This document shows, piece after piece, positions 42,531 through 50,978 of a stretch of DNA of 64,000 nucleotides. Under the pieces are notes generated by a model. That model was not told where the DNA came from. It made no database searches and worked only from the letters and a program-made list of their open reading frames with translations. The position numbers and the translations under genes were made by a program. Every line of letters starts with the position of its first letter. The first letter of the stretch is position 1. Origin of the DNA: DASUPK01 sp963831605 (lineage in GTDB: Bacteria; Actinomycetota; Thermoleophilia; Solirubrobacterales; 70-9); the NCBI GenBank assembly GCA_963831605.1, contig CAWHQR010000001.1, positions 124,001 to 188,000 of the forward strand. The letters run 5' to 3'.

Positions 42531-43847
42531 ATGAACGCGAAGCAAACGAGCCAGCGCCACGCCGACCCCGGCAGCCTCGAGGAGCTCTCGGCCGCGATCG
42601 AGGCCGGTGCCGGAATGCCGGCAGTCGCCCGGGCCGCGAGCCGCGCGCTGGATGCGAGCGTGGCGCTGATCGACCGGACCAGCAACGTCCTCGCCGTCGC
42701 CGCCGCCTCCCCTGATGAGGAGAAGAAGCTGCTCGCCGGAGGCGCCGGTGTGGAGACGGTGGACCTGCGCGTGGCGGACAGCTCAGTCGGTGAGCTTCGC
42801 TGGCGGCCCCATGCGGAGGACGAGCCGGACGCCGCGCTCCTTCGCATGGTCTCCACCCTGGTCGGGCTCGAACTCGAGCGCTCCCGCTCGCCCGAGTGGG
42901 CGACCGAGGAGGCGGCGGGCGATTTCGTCCGCGCCCTCCTCGATCGCAAGATCACCGACCGCGGCGACATCGAGGCACGGGCAGCCGAGCTCGGGACGGA
43001 TCTCGGGAGCGGCTCAGGTGTCCTCATCGCGCGGGCCGTCCCCCATGTGGCGCAGTCCGGGGAGTGGCGCGGCCGCGTCCTCGCGATCTCGCTTCGCGCC
43101 GTCAGGGCGATCAGCCCTGGAGCACTGGGCGCGGAGGGGAGCCCGGAGGCCGAGGGCGCCGAGGTGATCGCCATCGTGCCCGCCGACGAGGAGGAGAAGC
43201 TCGCCCGCGCGGCAGAAGCGCTCGCCAACGAATTGGAGGCGGGTCTCAGCGGCTTCACCGTCAGCGTGTCCCAGAGCCGGGTCGCGGTCGATCCGGTCGA
43301 CCTGTACAGAGCGGGACAGGAGGCGCTGCTCGCTGCCAACGTCGGCGAGGCCGAGGGCGCGCGGCTGCTCGCCTTTGAGCACACAGGCGCCTACCGGCTG
43401 CTGCTCCCCGCGATGAGCGAGGACCCTGCCGAGCTCGAGCGTTTCTACTCCGAGACCGTCGAACCGCTGGTGGCGTACGACGAGCAGTACGAGACGGACC
43501 TCGTCGCGACCGTCGAGACCTATCTCGAGAACGACGGCAATGTCGCCGCCACCGCCCAGCAGCTCTACACCCACCGCCACACGATCCGCTACCGGCTGGA
43601 GCGCGCCCGGGAGCTCTGTGGGCACGACGTCACCTCCACGGAGGGACGCGAGAAGCTCGGCCTGGGGCTGAAGGCCATGCGAGTGCTCGGCATCCATTCG
43701 CCGACCGGCCCGACGGGCGAGCCGGGAACCGAGGCGCGGACGGGTGCCACCGGCCGAAGCGGACTGACGGCTTCGCCCTTCGCTCCGACGTTGAGCGGCC
43801 TGGTGGCCGCTAACTACCCCCAGCGTGGTGGGAGATCATCTCGCTGA
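42531..43847 (+). CDS. PucR/CdaR family transcriptional regulator
   Basis: The 438-residue protein has an N-terminal sensor region, a GGDEF-like central domain typical of CdaR (about 130-280), and the C-terminal PucR helix-turn-helix (VETYLENDGNVAATAQQLYT, HRHTIRYRLERARELCG). CAAAAT (42519-42524) sits 6 nt before ATG 42531. Residues after about 385 (TGPTGEPGTE onward) are low-complexity, and the last 25 or so are read through a half-copy of the dispersed repeat into the convergent GH15 gene. The divergent SnoaL-like gene is the likeliest target. Confidence 0.85.
   Translation: MNAKQTSQRHADPGSLEELSAAIEAGAGMPAVARAASRALDASVALIDRTSNVLAVAAASPDEEKKLLAGGAGVETVDLRVADSSVGELRWRPHAEDEPDAALLRMVSTLVGLELERSRSPEWATEEAAGDFVRALLDRKITDRGDIEARAAELGTDLGSGSGVLIARAVPHVAQSGEWRGRVLAISLRAVRAISPGALGAEGSPEAEGAEVIAIVPADEEEKLARAAEALANELEAGLSGFTVSVSQSRVAVDPVDLYRAGQEALLAANVGEAEGARLLAFEHTGAYRLLLPAMSEDPAELERFYSETVEPLVAYDEQYETDLVATVETYLENDGNVAATAQQLYTHRHTIRYRLERARELCGHDVTSTEGREKLGLGLKAMRVLGIHSPTGPTGEPGTEARTGATGRSGLTASPFAPTLSGLVAANYPQRGGRSSR
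43769..43813 (-). repeat. Dispersed multi-hairpin repeat, 5' half copy (copy e)
   Basis: The minus strand reads TTAGCGGCCACCAGGCCGC, then GGAGCGAAGGGCGAAGCC, matching the left half of copies b-d. The TAG at its left end is the stop codon of the GH15 gene, and on the other strand it encodes the tail of the PucR protein. Confidence 0.8.
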
Positions 43848-45731
43848 GCACCGCCGTGACCTCGCGGTCGCCGGTCGCGCGGTCGTCCGAGACGACGTGA
43901 CTGACGGCGTTGATCAGCGCCAGATGCGTGAACGCCTGCGGGAAGTTCCCCCAGTGTTGGCCGGTCCTCGCGTCCAGTTCCTCGGCGTAGAGGCCGAGCG
44001 GGCCGGCCATGTGAGAGCAGCTTCTCGCACATCTCTCGTGCCTTCTGCCGCTCTCCGATCTCGGACATGGCCGAGACCAGCCAGAAGGAGCAGATCAGGA
44101 AGCTCGCCTCCTCGCCCTGCAGTCCGTCGTCGGTCTGGTCGACGCGGTAGCGGAGGACCAGACCGTGCTCGGTCAGCTCCTCATCGATCGCCTTGACCGT
44201 GTTGATCACGCGCTCGTCGTCCGGCGGCAGGAAGCGGACCAGCGGGACGAGCAGCGTGGAGGCGTCGAGCGCGTCGGTCTCATAGTGCTGGCGGAAGACG
44301 CCGCGTTCCGAGACGCCCTTCTCGAGGATGTCCTCGCGGATCTGCTTTGAGACCTCCTGCCATCGCGGCAGCCGCTCCTCGTCGCCGATCCGGTCGGCGA
44401 GGCGACAGCCGCGATCGAGCGCGACCCAGCACATCAGCTTGGAGGAGACGTAGTGCTTGGGCTCCCCGCGCGCCTCCCAGATCCCCTGGTCGGGTTTCTC
44501 CCAGACGGCGATCGCCGACTCGACCTGGCGGCAGAGCGCATCCCAGAGCTCGTGCGGCAGGTGGTCCTGCACCTTGGCGTGGATGTAGACCGAGTCGAGC
44601 AGGGCGCCGTAGACGTCGTTCTGGCGCTGGTTGTAGGCGCCGTTCCCAATCCGAACCGGCTTGGCGCCCTCGTAGCCGCCCAGATTGTCGAGGGTCGTCT
44701 CGGTCAGGTCCCGCTTGCCGTCGATCCCGTACATGATCTGCAGCCCCTCCTGGCCGTCCTCGAGGGTCTCCTGGTAGACGTCCGTGAGCCAGCCCATGAA
44801 GTCGGTCGCCTCGTAGTCGAGCGAGAGCGTGTGGAGGGCCCAGAGCGTGAAGGTCGCGTCGCGGATCCAGGTGAAGCGGTAGTCCCAGTTGCGCTCGCCG
44901 CCGGGCGTCTCGGGGAGGGAGGTCGTGAGGGCGGCGATCATGGCGCCGGTGGGCGAGTAGGTCAGGCCCTTGAGGACCAGGGCGGAGCGCTGGAGGTAGT
45001 CGCGCCAGGGATGGTCCGGGAAGCTGCCGCCCTCGAGCCAGCGGCGCCAGTAGTCGACGGTTCGCTGGAGGCGCTGCTCGCACTCCTCGGCCCTGCTGGG
45101 CGGGACCGGCGCAGGCCCCCAGCTGATCGCGCTGAAGCGGACCTCACCCGCCTTCATCCGGTGGCGGGCGCGTGCGTCGGTCCCGTCGACTCCGATGGGG
45201 AGGTCCCCCGTCAGGATCAGGTGGATGTCCTTGTGGCTGATCTCGGCGTCGGTTCCGTCATCTCCCCGCCGCTCCCAGTCGAGCCGGGTCGCCCCGTAGT
45301 CGAAGGCCGGCTGGCAGATCATCTCGATGTCGACCTCGCCCTGCAGGCATTCGATCTGGCGGATCAGGACGTGCTCGGCCTCGTCGTCCGGGGGCGGCCG
45401 CCGGTGCGGCTCGAAGTCGTTGTCCTGGCGCCAGTCCCCGAGCGTGAGCCCGTCGCGGATGACGACCCAGCCCGACCCGGTCATCCAGGTGGTCTCGAGC
45501 ACGTTGGTTCCCGGCACGTAACGGCGGCTGACGGGCGCGATCAGCCCGGGCGGGCCCACCCGCCAGAAGCCGGCGCTGCGATCGAGCAGCGAGCCGAAGA
45601 CGCTCTGCGGAGTCGAAGCGGGGGAGGCAGAGCCACTCGATCGACCCCTCGGGCGCAACGAGGGCGCCGGTATGGCAGTCCGAGAGGAATCCGTACCAGG
45701 AGATCCGCGGGAAGCGCGACATTGGGGCCAT
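43810..45731 (-). CDS. Glycoside hydrolase family 15 protein (glucoamylase/trehalase-like), two frameshifts
   Basis: Frame-corrected length is about 639 residues, normal for actinobacterial GH15. The N-terminus (ISWYGFLSDCHTGALVAPEG, then SIEWLCLPRFDS) lies in one frame. The body (SVFGSLLDRSAGFWRVGP through LLS, with ERNWDYRFTWIRDA and GNGAYNQRQNDVYG) is in a second. The end (AGPLGLYAEELDARTGQHWG, then NFPQAFTHLALINA) is in a third. Single extra bases at about 45608 and 44011 explain both breaks. GH15 enzymes of this kind hydrolyse alpha-glucans or trehalose in the cytoplasm. The start is ATG 45731 or 45722. The stop is inside repeat copy e. Confidence 0.85.
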
Positions 45732-45765
45732 GCGTGGAGGAGCAGTGGGCGCGAGGCTGATGTCC

Positions 45766-45838
45766 CGGCGGGGGGAGGAGTCGAACCCCCTCTTCCTGGA
45801 CCAAAACCAGGCGTGCTGGCCAAGTACACCACCCCGGA
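45766..45838 (-). tRNA. tRNA-Gln (anticodon TTG)
   Basis: The minus strand folds as acceptor TCCGGGG, D-arm GTGT/GCAC, anticodon stem CCTGG/CCAGG with loop TTTTGGT (anticodon TTG), variable AAGA, and T-arm GGGGG-TTCGACT-CCTCC. The 3' acceptor strand reads CCCCGCC, so the two terminal pairs do not form; CCCCGGA would be expected. CCA is not encoded. It lies 34 bp upstream of the GH15 gene on the same strand. Confidence 0.85.
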
Positions 45839-45849
45839 ATGCGGACTCC

Positions 45850-45855
45850 AGTCTA
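45850..45855 (-). promoter_or_regulatory. Candidate -10 box of tRNA-Gln
   Basis: The minus strand reads TAGACT, 11 nt before the mature 5' end of tRNA-Gln. No clear -35 box is visible. Confidence 0.35.
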
Positions 45856-45917
45856 GGTCGGGCCCCGGGAGGCACGGTCGCAGGCCTCGGCTGGCAGAAA
45901 TCGTCCGCCATTGGTCA

Positions 45918-45946
45918 TTGCAGACAGAAGCTGATCCAGCCATGAT
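45918..45946 (+). promoter_or_regulatory. Promoter of the GlxA-type regulator gene
   Basis: TTGCAG (45918-45923), a 17-bp spacer and CATGAT (45941-45946) are followed after 6 nt by ATG 45953. With the promoter at 3703 it is the best-formed -35/-10 pair in the window and again predicts a leaderless transcript. Confidence 0.55.
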
Positions 45947-45952
45947 TCCGGC

Positions 45953-46951
45953 ATGGCCTCGACCAAGCCGCGGCGGATCGTCATCCTGGCCTTCCCCGGT
46001 GTGCAGCCACTTGACGTCGTCGGGCCTGCGGAGGTCTTTGCGGGTGCCGACGCGCTCTCCGGTGGCGACGCCTACACGGTCGAGGTGGTCGCCAAGGATC
46101 CCGGCCCGATCACGGTCGGCTCGAGCGGCTACGGGATCGTCCCGAAGACGACGACCGCGCGCTGCCGCGGGCCGATCGACACCCTGGTCATCGCCGGAGG
46201 CTTCGGGGTCGCCAAGGCGGAGGAGGACGCAGCCCTGGTCCGCTGGATCCGCAGTGCCGCCCGGCGCTCGCGGCGCGTCACCTCGGTCTGCTCGGGCGCC
46301 TTCCTCCTCGCGCGGGCCGGGCTGCTCGAGGGGAGGACCTGCACGACCCACTGGGCCTCGACCGCCGAGCTCGCCCGCCGTCATCCTGAGCTCACCGTCG
46401 ATCCCAATCCGATCTTCGTCCGCGACGGAAACGTCTGGACCTCGGCCGGCGTCACCTCCGGGATGGACCTCTCGCTTGCGCTGGTCGAGGAGGACCTCGG
46501 CCGCGAGATCGCGGTCCAGATCGCGCGCTGGCTGGTTCTCTTCCTGCAGCGCCCCGGCGGCCAGGCCCAGTTCAGCACCCACCTCTCCGCCCAGCTCGCC
46601 GAGCGCCGCCCGCTGCGGGACCTCCAGGCATGGATCGCCGACAACCTCGACGAGGACCTTCGCGTCGAGACCCTGGCCGGACGGGCCGCGATGAGCCCGC
46701 GCAACTTCGCCCGCTTCTTCCGGCGCGAGACCGGCATGACCCCGGCCGCCTACGTCGAGGAGCTCCGCGTGGAGCGGGCCCGGCAACTGCTCGAGGAGGG
46801 CGCCGATCCCGTCGAGGTCATCTCCGCCCGCTGCGGGTTCGGGACGCCCGAGACGATGCGCCGCGCCTTCTCTCGCCGCGTCGGGGTGGCACCGGCCGCC
46901 TACCGCGGACGCTTCCGGACAGTCAACGACCAGGTGCCTGCAGGGACCTGA
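45953..46951 (+). CDS. GlxA family transcriptional regulator (DJ-1/PfpI domain plus AraC HTH)
   Basis: The 332-residue protein has an N-terminal DJ-1/PfpI domain (ILAFPGVQPLDVVGPAEVF; SVCSGAFLLARAGLL with the nucleophile-elbow Cys) and a C-terminal AraC double HTH (AAMSPRNFARFFRRETGMTP; ISARCGFGTPETMRRAF). GlxA-type regulators activate adjacent catabolic or stress genes. The next gene encodes a free-standing DJ-1/PfpI protein 12 bp downstream with its own ribosome binding site, so the two form an operon with related sensor and enzyme domains. Confidence 0.92.
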   Translation: MASTKPRRIVILAFPGVQPLDVVGPAEVFAGADALSGGDAYTVEVVAKDPGPITVGSSGYGIVPKTTTARCRGPIDTLVIAGGFGVAKAEEDAALVRWIRSAARRSRRVTSVCSGAFLLARAGLLEGRTCTTHWASTAELARRHPELTVDPNPIFVRDGNVWTSAGVTSGMDLSLALVEEDLGREIAVQIARWLVLFLQRPGGQAQFSTHLSAQLAERRPLRDLQAWIADNLDEDLRVETLAGRAAMSPRNFARFFRRETGMTPAAYVEELRVERARQLLEEGADPVEVISARCGFGTPETMRRAFSRRVGVAPAAYRGRFRTVNDQVPAGT

Positions 46952-46963
46952 GAGGAGAACCCG

Positions 46964-47611
46964 ATGCAAGTCGCCTACCTGCTCTATGACCGCTTCACCG
47001 CTCTCGACATCACCGGCCCGCACGACGTCCTCAACTCGGTGCCCGGCAACGAATCCATCTTCGTCGCAGAGGAGGCCGGTCCGATCCGCAACGAGTCGGA
47101 CACGCTGTCGATGGTGGCCGACGCCTCGCTCGATGAGGTGACGAACCCGGACATCGTGGTCGTGCCTGGAGGATTCGGCAACCGGATGCTGCTCGAGCAC
47201 GAGCCGCTGCACGAGTGGATCCGCGGCGTGCACGAGACCAGCACCTGGACGACCTCGGTCTGCACCGGCTCGCTTCTGCTGGCGGCGGCCGGCCTGCTCG
47301 ACGGCGCTCCCGCGACGACGCACTGGCTGGCCCGCGACGTGCTTGCGGAGCTGGGGGCGAAGCCCGTCCCCGACCGGATCGTGGAGCACGGCAAGATCGT
47401 GACGGCGGCCGGAGTCTCTTCAGGGATCGACATGGCCCTCCACCTGGTCACCGAGATCAATGGCCCGGAGGTCGCTCAGGCCGTGCAACTCGGCATCGAG
47501 TACGACCCTCAGCCCCCGCATGACGCCGGCGCCCCGGAGAAGGCACCGCCCGAGATCGTCGAGCTGGTCCGGGCGACATTCGAGGCTCGGGAGGCAGCGA
47601 CCGCCGGGTAG
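46964..47611 (+). CDS. DJ-1/PfpI family protein (isonitrile hydratase-like)
   Basis: The 215-residue protein starts QVAYLLYDRFTALDITGPHD and has the nucleophile elbow TSVCTGSLLLAAAGLLDG with Cys about residue 101, followed by ATTHW, as in isonitrile hydratase-type members. AGAGGAG precedes ATG 46964. It follows the GlxA-type regulator directly. Hydration of an isonitrile is a reasonable guess, but related proteins include glyoxalases and proteases, so the substrate is open. Confidence 0.85.
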   Translation: MQVAYLLYDRFTALDITGPHDVLNSVPGNESIFVAEEAGPIRNESDTLSMVADASLDEVTNPDIVVVPGGFGNRMLLEHEPLHEWIRGVHETSTWTTSVCTGSLLLAAAGLLDGAPATTHWLARDVLAELGAKPVPDRIVEHGKIVTAAGVSSGIDMALHLVTEINGPEVAQAVQLGIEYDPQPPHDAGAPEKAPPEIVELVRATFEAREAATAG

Positions 47612-47658
47612 CCCTTCCCAGGCGCCACGGGCCGAACGTGCTCGTGGCGCCCTGCATC

Positions 47659-47670
47659 TACGATTCCGCT
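47659..47670 (+). promoter_or_regulatory. -10 box TACGAT before glmU
   Basis: TACGAT (47659-47664) lies 6 nt before GTG 47671. It supports this start over the in-frame ATG-like upstream alternatives and predicts a leaderless glmU-prs mRNA. Confidence 0.45.
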
Positions 47671-49071
47671 GTGAATCCCCCGGCCACCACGGCCCTGATC
47701 ATGGCCGCTGGGCAGGGCACGCGGATGCATTCGGCCGTGCCCAAGGTCCTGCACGAGGTCTGCGGGCGACCGATGATCGCCTGGCCCCTCCTCGCCGCCC
47801 GCGAGGCCGGCGCCGACCGGATCTGCCTGATCGTCTCGCCGGAGCACGACCTGTCGCCCGTACTGCCCGAGGGCATCGAGACGGTCACGCAGCCGGTGGC
47901 CGACGGCACGGGCGGAGCACTGCGCGCCGCCGCCGGCGTCGTCCGCGACTCGGACACGGTCCTGGTTCTCTCCGGCGACACTCCGCTGCTCAGCGCCGAG
48001 GAGATCACCGGGCTGCTGGAGGCGCACTCCAAGGGCGGCGCGGCCGCGACGATGATGACCACCGAGCTCGATGACCCGGGCACCTTCGGCCGCGTCATCC
48101 GCACCGTGGACGGCGACGTTCAGAGGATCGTCGAGGCCAAGAAGGCCGGCGATGCCACCGAGGAGGACCTCCAGGTGAAGGAGGTGAACGCCGGCACCTA
48201 CGCGTTCTCCGGCGCGGCCCTCGCCCAGGCACTCGACGGGCTCACCAATGACAACGCCCAGGGCGAGTACTACCTCCCGGATGTCCTGCCGCTGATCCGC
48301 GAGCAGGGCGGCAAGGTGATCGCCCATCTGGTTGGAGACCCGGCGGTCAACCTCGGGATCAACGATCGCGCTGACCTGGCCAGGGTGACTGAGGAGGCCC
48401 GCCGCCGGATCAACCTCGCCCACATGCGCGCCGGTGTGACGATCGAGGACCCGGGCTCAACCTGGATCGACGCAGACGTCCGGATCGAGCCCGACGCGAC
48501 GATTCTGCCCGGCACCTACCTCCGTGGCGACACGGCGATCGGGTCCGCCAGCACCGTGGGTCCGATGACCACGGTGATCGACTCGGTGGTCGGGGAGCGC
48601 GCCACCGTCATCCACTCCTACGTGACCGACTCTCAGGTGGGCGACGAGGCCCAGGTCGGTCCCTTCAGCTTCCTGCGGCCCGGCGCTCGGATCGGCGAGG
48701 GCGCCAAGGCGGGGACCTTCGTCGAGATCAAGAACTCGGAGATCGGCCGAGGGGCCAAGGTCCCCCATCTCTCCTACATCGGCGACGCCGACGTGGGGGA
48801 GGGGACCAACCTCGGCGCCACCACCGTGACTGCGAACTACGACGGGCGGAACAAATATCGCACCAAGATCGGGAAGAACGTTCAGACCGGGGTTGACACC
48901 ACACTCGTCGCTCCCGTAGAAGTCGGCGACGACGCATACACTGGGGCCGGATCGGTCATCACCGACGACATTCCTCCCGGTGCGTTGGGAATCTCGAGGG
49001 CAGACCAGAAGAACGTCGAGGACTTCGCGGCGAAGAAGGACAAGGAATCGAGCGAGGGAGAAGACTCGTGA
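47671..49071 (+). CDS. glmU: Bifunctional GlcNAc-1-P uridyltransferase / GlcN-1-P acetyltransferase
   Basis: The 466-residue enzyme makes UDP-GlcNAc for peptidoglycan. The N-terminal pyrophosphorylase domain has ALIMAAGQGTRMHSAVPKVL and VLVLSGDTPLL. The C-terminal left-handed beta-helix has hexapeptide repeats from about residue 250 and the acetyltransferase His region FVEIKNSEIGRGAKVPHLSY. GTG 47671, 6 nt after a TACGAT box, gives the natural N-terminus. The stop overlaps the prs GTG. Confidence 0.95.
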   Translation: MNPPATTALIMAAGQGTRMHSAVPKVLHEVCGRPMIAWPLLAAREAGADRICLIVSPEHDLSPVLPEGIETVTQPVADGTGGALRAAAGVVRDSDTVLVLSGDTPLLSAEEITGLLEAHSKGGAAATMMTTELDDPGTFGRVIRTVDGDVQRIVEAKKAGDATEEDLQVKEVNAGTYAFSGAALAQALDGLTNDNAQGEYYLPDVLPLIREQGGKVIAHLVGDPAVNLGINDRADLARVTEEARRRINLAHMRAGVTIEDPGSTWIDADVRIEPDATILPGTYLRGDTAIGSASTVGPMTTVIDSVVGERATVIHSYVTDSQVGDEAQVGPFSFLRPGARIGEGAKAGTFVEIKNSEIGRGAKVPHLSYIGDADVGEGTNLGATTVTANYDGRNKYRTKIGKNVQTGVDTTLVAPVEVGDDAYTGAGSVITDDIPPGALGISRADQKNVEDFAAKKDKESSEGEDS

Positions 49072-50096
49072 GCACCATCGAGCAGCCTCACCCGATGTCG
49101 GAGATAGTCCAGGACTACCGCAAGCGCCTGATGGTGGTTGGCGGGCGCGCGTCCGAGGAGCTGGCGGCCCGCATCGCGACAGACCTGCAGGTCGATCTCG
49201 GCAACGTCACCCGTACGACGTTCGCCAACGGCGAGGTCTATTGCCGCTACGAGGATTCGATCCGCGGCGCTGACGTCTTCATCGTCCAGTCGACCGCGCG
49301 GAATGAGCGCGAGAACATGACCCCGAACGACGCACTGATGGAGCTGCTGGCGATGATCGACGCAGCCCAGGGCGCCTCCGCTCATCGGATCATCGCCGTG
49401 ATGCCGTGGTACGGCTACGCGCGACAGGACAAGAAGTCGGCGCCTCGCGAGCCGATCTCAGCGCGGATCGTCGCCAAGTGCCTCGAGGGCGTGGGCGTCG
49501 ACCGTGTTCTCACCATGGACCTTCACGCCGGCCAGGTCCAGGGCTTCTTCCACGTGCCCCTGGATCACATGACCGCGATGCCGATGCTGACTCAGTGGAT
49601 CTCCGACCAGGGGTTCAAAGAGGAGCCCGTGATCGTCTCGCCCGATGCGGGCCGGGTGAAAACGGCCCGAAACTTCGCCCGCAAGATCGGATCGACCTGG
49701 GCTGTGATGGAGAAGGAGCGGCCCGCCCAACAGGTCGCCGAGATCGGCTACGTGGTCGGAGAAGTGAAGGGCAAGACGGCGGTGTTGGTGGACGACATGA
49801 TCGACACGGCCGGGACCCTGACCGCGGCCGCACGCACCGTCCTCGACGAGGGCGCCGCCCGCGTGATCGCGGTCGCCACTCACGGCGTCTTCTCCGATCC
49901 CGCCTACGAGCGCCTCGCCCAGGAGAACTCCGGGATCGAGCGGATCGTGGTCACCGACACGCTGCCGCAGCGCCCCGGCGCCCCGGACAACATCACCGTG
50001 ATCTCGGCGGCTCAGACCCTCGCCGACTCGATCCGCCGGATCTTCACCGACGACTCGGTCTCCGAGATCTTCGCCGGCGAGAACCAGCTGTTCTAG
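49068..50096 (+). CDS. prs: Ribose-phosphate pyrophosphokinase (PRPP synthetase)
   Basis: The 342-residue enzyme makes PRPP from ribose 5-phosphate and ATP, for nucleotide, His and Trp synthesis. Motifs include FANGEVYCRYEDSIRGADVF, the flexible catalytic loop PWYGYARQDKKSAPREPIS and the PRPP-binding loop VLVDDMIDTAGTLT. An N-terminal extension of about 18 residues precedes the usual start. GTG 49068 overlaps the glmU stop (GTGA). In other Actinobacteria rplY follows; here a 4-kb accessory block intervenes. Confidence 0.96.
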   Translation: MSTIEQPHPMSEIVQDYRKRLMVVGGRASEELAARIATDLQVDLGNVTRTTFANGEVYCRYEDSIRGADVFIVQSTARNERENMTPNDALMELLAMIDAAQGASAHRIIAVMPWYGYARQDKKSAPREPISARIVAKCLEGVGVDRVLTMDLHAGQVQGFFHVPLDHMTAMPMLTQWISDQGFKEEPVIVSPDAGRVKTARNFARKIGSTWAVMEKERPAQQVAEIGYVVGEVKGKTAVLVDDMIDTAGTLTAAARTVLDEGAARVIAVATHGVFSDPAYERLAQENSGIERIVVTDTLPQRPGAPDNITVISAAQTLADSIRRIFTDDSVSEIFAGENQLF

Positions 50097-50155
50097 CTTT
50101 ACCCGCATTCCAGAGCCATTTGCCGCTCTAGTGGGCACGAAACCCGCGGCACAGG

Positions 50156-50461
50156 CTAAGCGACCTCCTCGACTGGAAGTCCGGCCTCCTTCCACGCCGC
50201 GAAGCCGCCCGCAACCTCCGCCGCCCCCCGGCGCAAGGTCGCCTTCGAGCGGATGGCGTGTTGGCAGAGGTAGATCGCGCCGGCTCCCTCCGGGCTGACG
50301 ATGTGCTTGGCGAGGGAGACCGGTCGCGCCCCAGGGGGGGCGCCGTGGCGGCGACGCTCGAACTCGGTCCTCAAATCGAGAATCTCCGCAAACCCGAGCT
50401 GGACGGCACCCCACGCCGCCTCGGGCTTCATAGATCGCACCACTTCGTGAGATCCCTCCAC
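50156..50461 (-). CDS. Rhodanese-like domain protein
   Basis: The 101-residue single-domain protein has the rhodanese pattern EILDLRTEFERRRHG (CH2A-like) and an active-site loop with Cys at IYLCQHAIRSK, then AGGFAAWKEAGLPVE at the C-terminus. Single-domain rhodaneses move sulfane sulfur. The loop is slightly unusual (CQHAIRS; CxxGxRS is typical), so the Gly is replaced. The start is GTG 50461, three bp after the stop of the small upstream gene, so the two are cotranscribed. Confidence 0.8.
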   Translation of the reverse strand: MEGSHEVVRSMKPEAAWGAVQLGFAEILDLRTEFERRRHGAPPGARPVSLAKHIVSPEGAGAIYLCQHAIRSKATLRRGAAEVAGGFAAWKEAGLPVEEVA

Positions 50462-50464
50462 TGC

Positions 50465-50629
50465 CTACTCCGACAGCCCGGCGGCTTCGAGGGCAGCGTC
50501 CCTCGTTCCCTCGAGGTATACGCCGATTACTTCGTTCCCCTCGAACTCGAAGAGGATGAAGATCGGATAGTCGGCCTCAGCGCCGCTGAGCTTTCCCGTG
50601 AAGGGCGCAATGCCCGCCTTCCCCTCCAT
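50465..50629 (-). CDS. Short SnoaL/NTF2-like fragment (54 aa)
   Basis: The product (MEGKAGIAPFTGKLSGAEAD onward, ending EAAGLSE) corresponds only to the last strands of an NTF2-like fold. It shares its C-terminal ending with the SnoaL-like protein at 42046. ATG 50629 has a good ribosome binding site (AAAGGAAG). It is either a genuine mini-protein or the remnant of a truncated paralogue; the upstream in-frame extension to 50782 does not look like coding sequence. Confidence 0.5.
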   Translation of the reverse strand: MEGKAGIAPFTGKLSGAEADYPIFILFEFEGNEVIGVYLEGTRDAALEAAGLSE

Positions 50630-50762
50630 CGCTCTTCCTTTCTCCGGGTACGTCCGCGAACAGGCTACCCGTGATGAGTGGGGCACCGAGGGGGAAGGGG
50701 AGGGTTCGGGATGACGACGACCCGTCCGCAGTACCGCCGGGTCATCCGTGTAAAGGAAACGC

Positions 50763-50978
50763 GTGCGCGTGAAGTCGGCCACGGCAAACGGGCAACGCCT
50801 GCAGCCTCCGAGCGCCGAGTGCCTCTACTGCGGCCAGATCTTCCGCCCGCGCCGGCGCGGCCACGTCTTCTGCTCGAACTTCTTTCGCTACCGGGGAGAG
50901 CGACCGCGGGAGGAGCGAGAGACGGTCGGGGGACGGCGGCGCTGGTACTTGAACCTGATGATGGACGGGGAGCTGTGA
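50763..50978 (+). CDS. Small zinc-finger-like protein
   Basis: The 71-residue product contains CLYCGQIFRPRRRGHVFCS, a CxxC-x13-C arrangement resembling small treble-clef or MYM-like zinc fingers, but the expected fourth ligand is not obvious. The rest is Arg-rich. Starts at GTG 50763 or GTG 50769 are possible; AAGGAA at about 50754 fits the second better. No family or role is recognised. The 208 bp after it (50979-51185) hold no gene I can support. Confidence 0.45.
   Translation: MRVKSATANGQRLQPPSAECLYCGQIFRPRRRGHVFCSNFFRYRGERPREERETVGGRRRWYLNLMMDGEL

Noticed and set aside
45732..47389. Minus-strand extension of the GH15 frame through tRNA-Gln and under the GlxA and DJ-1 genes
   Set aside because: The extension covers a tRNA and two well-supported plus-strand genes. 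The true GH15 N-terminus lies in another frame ending at ATG 45731/45722.
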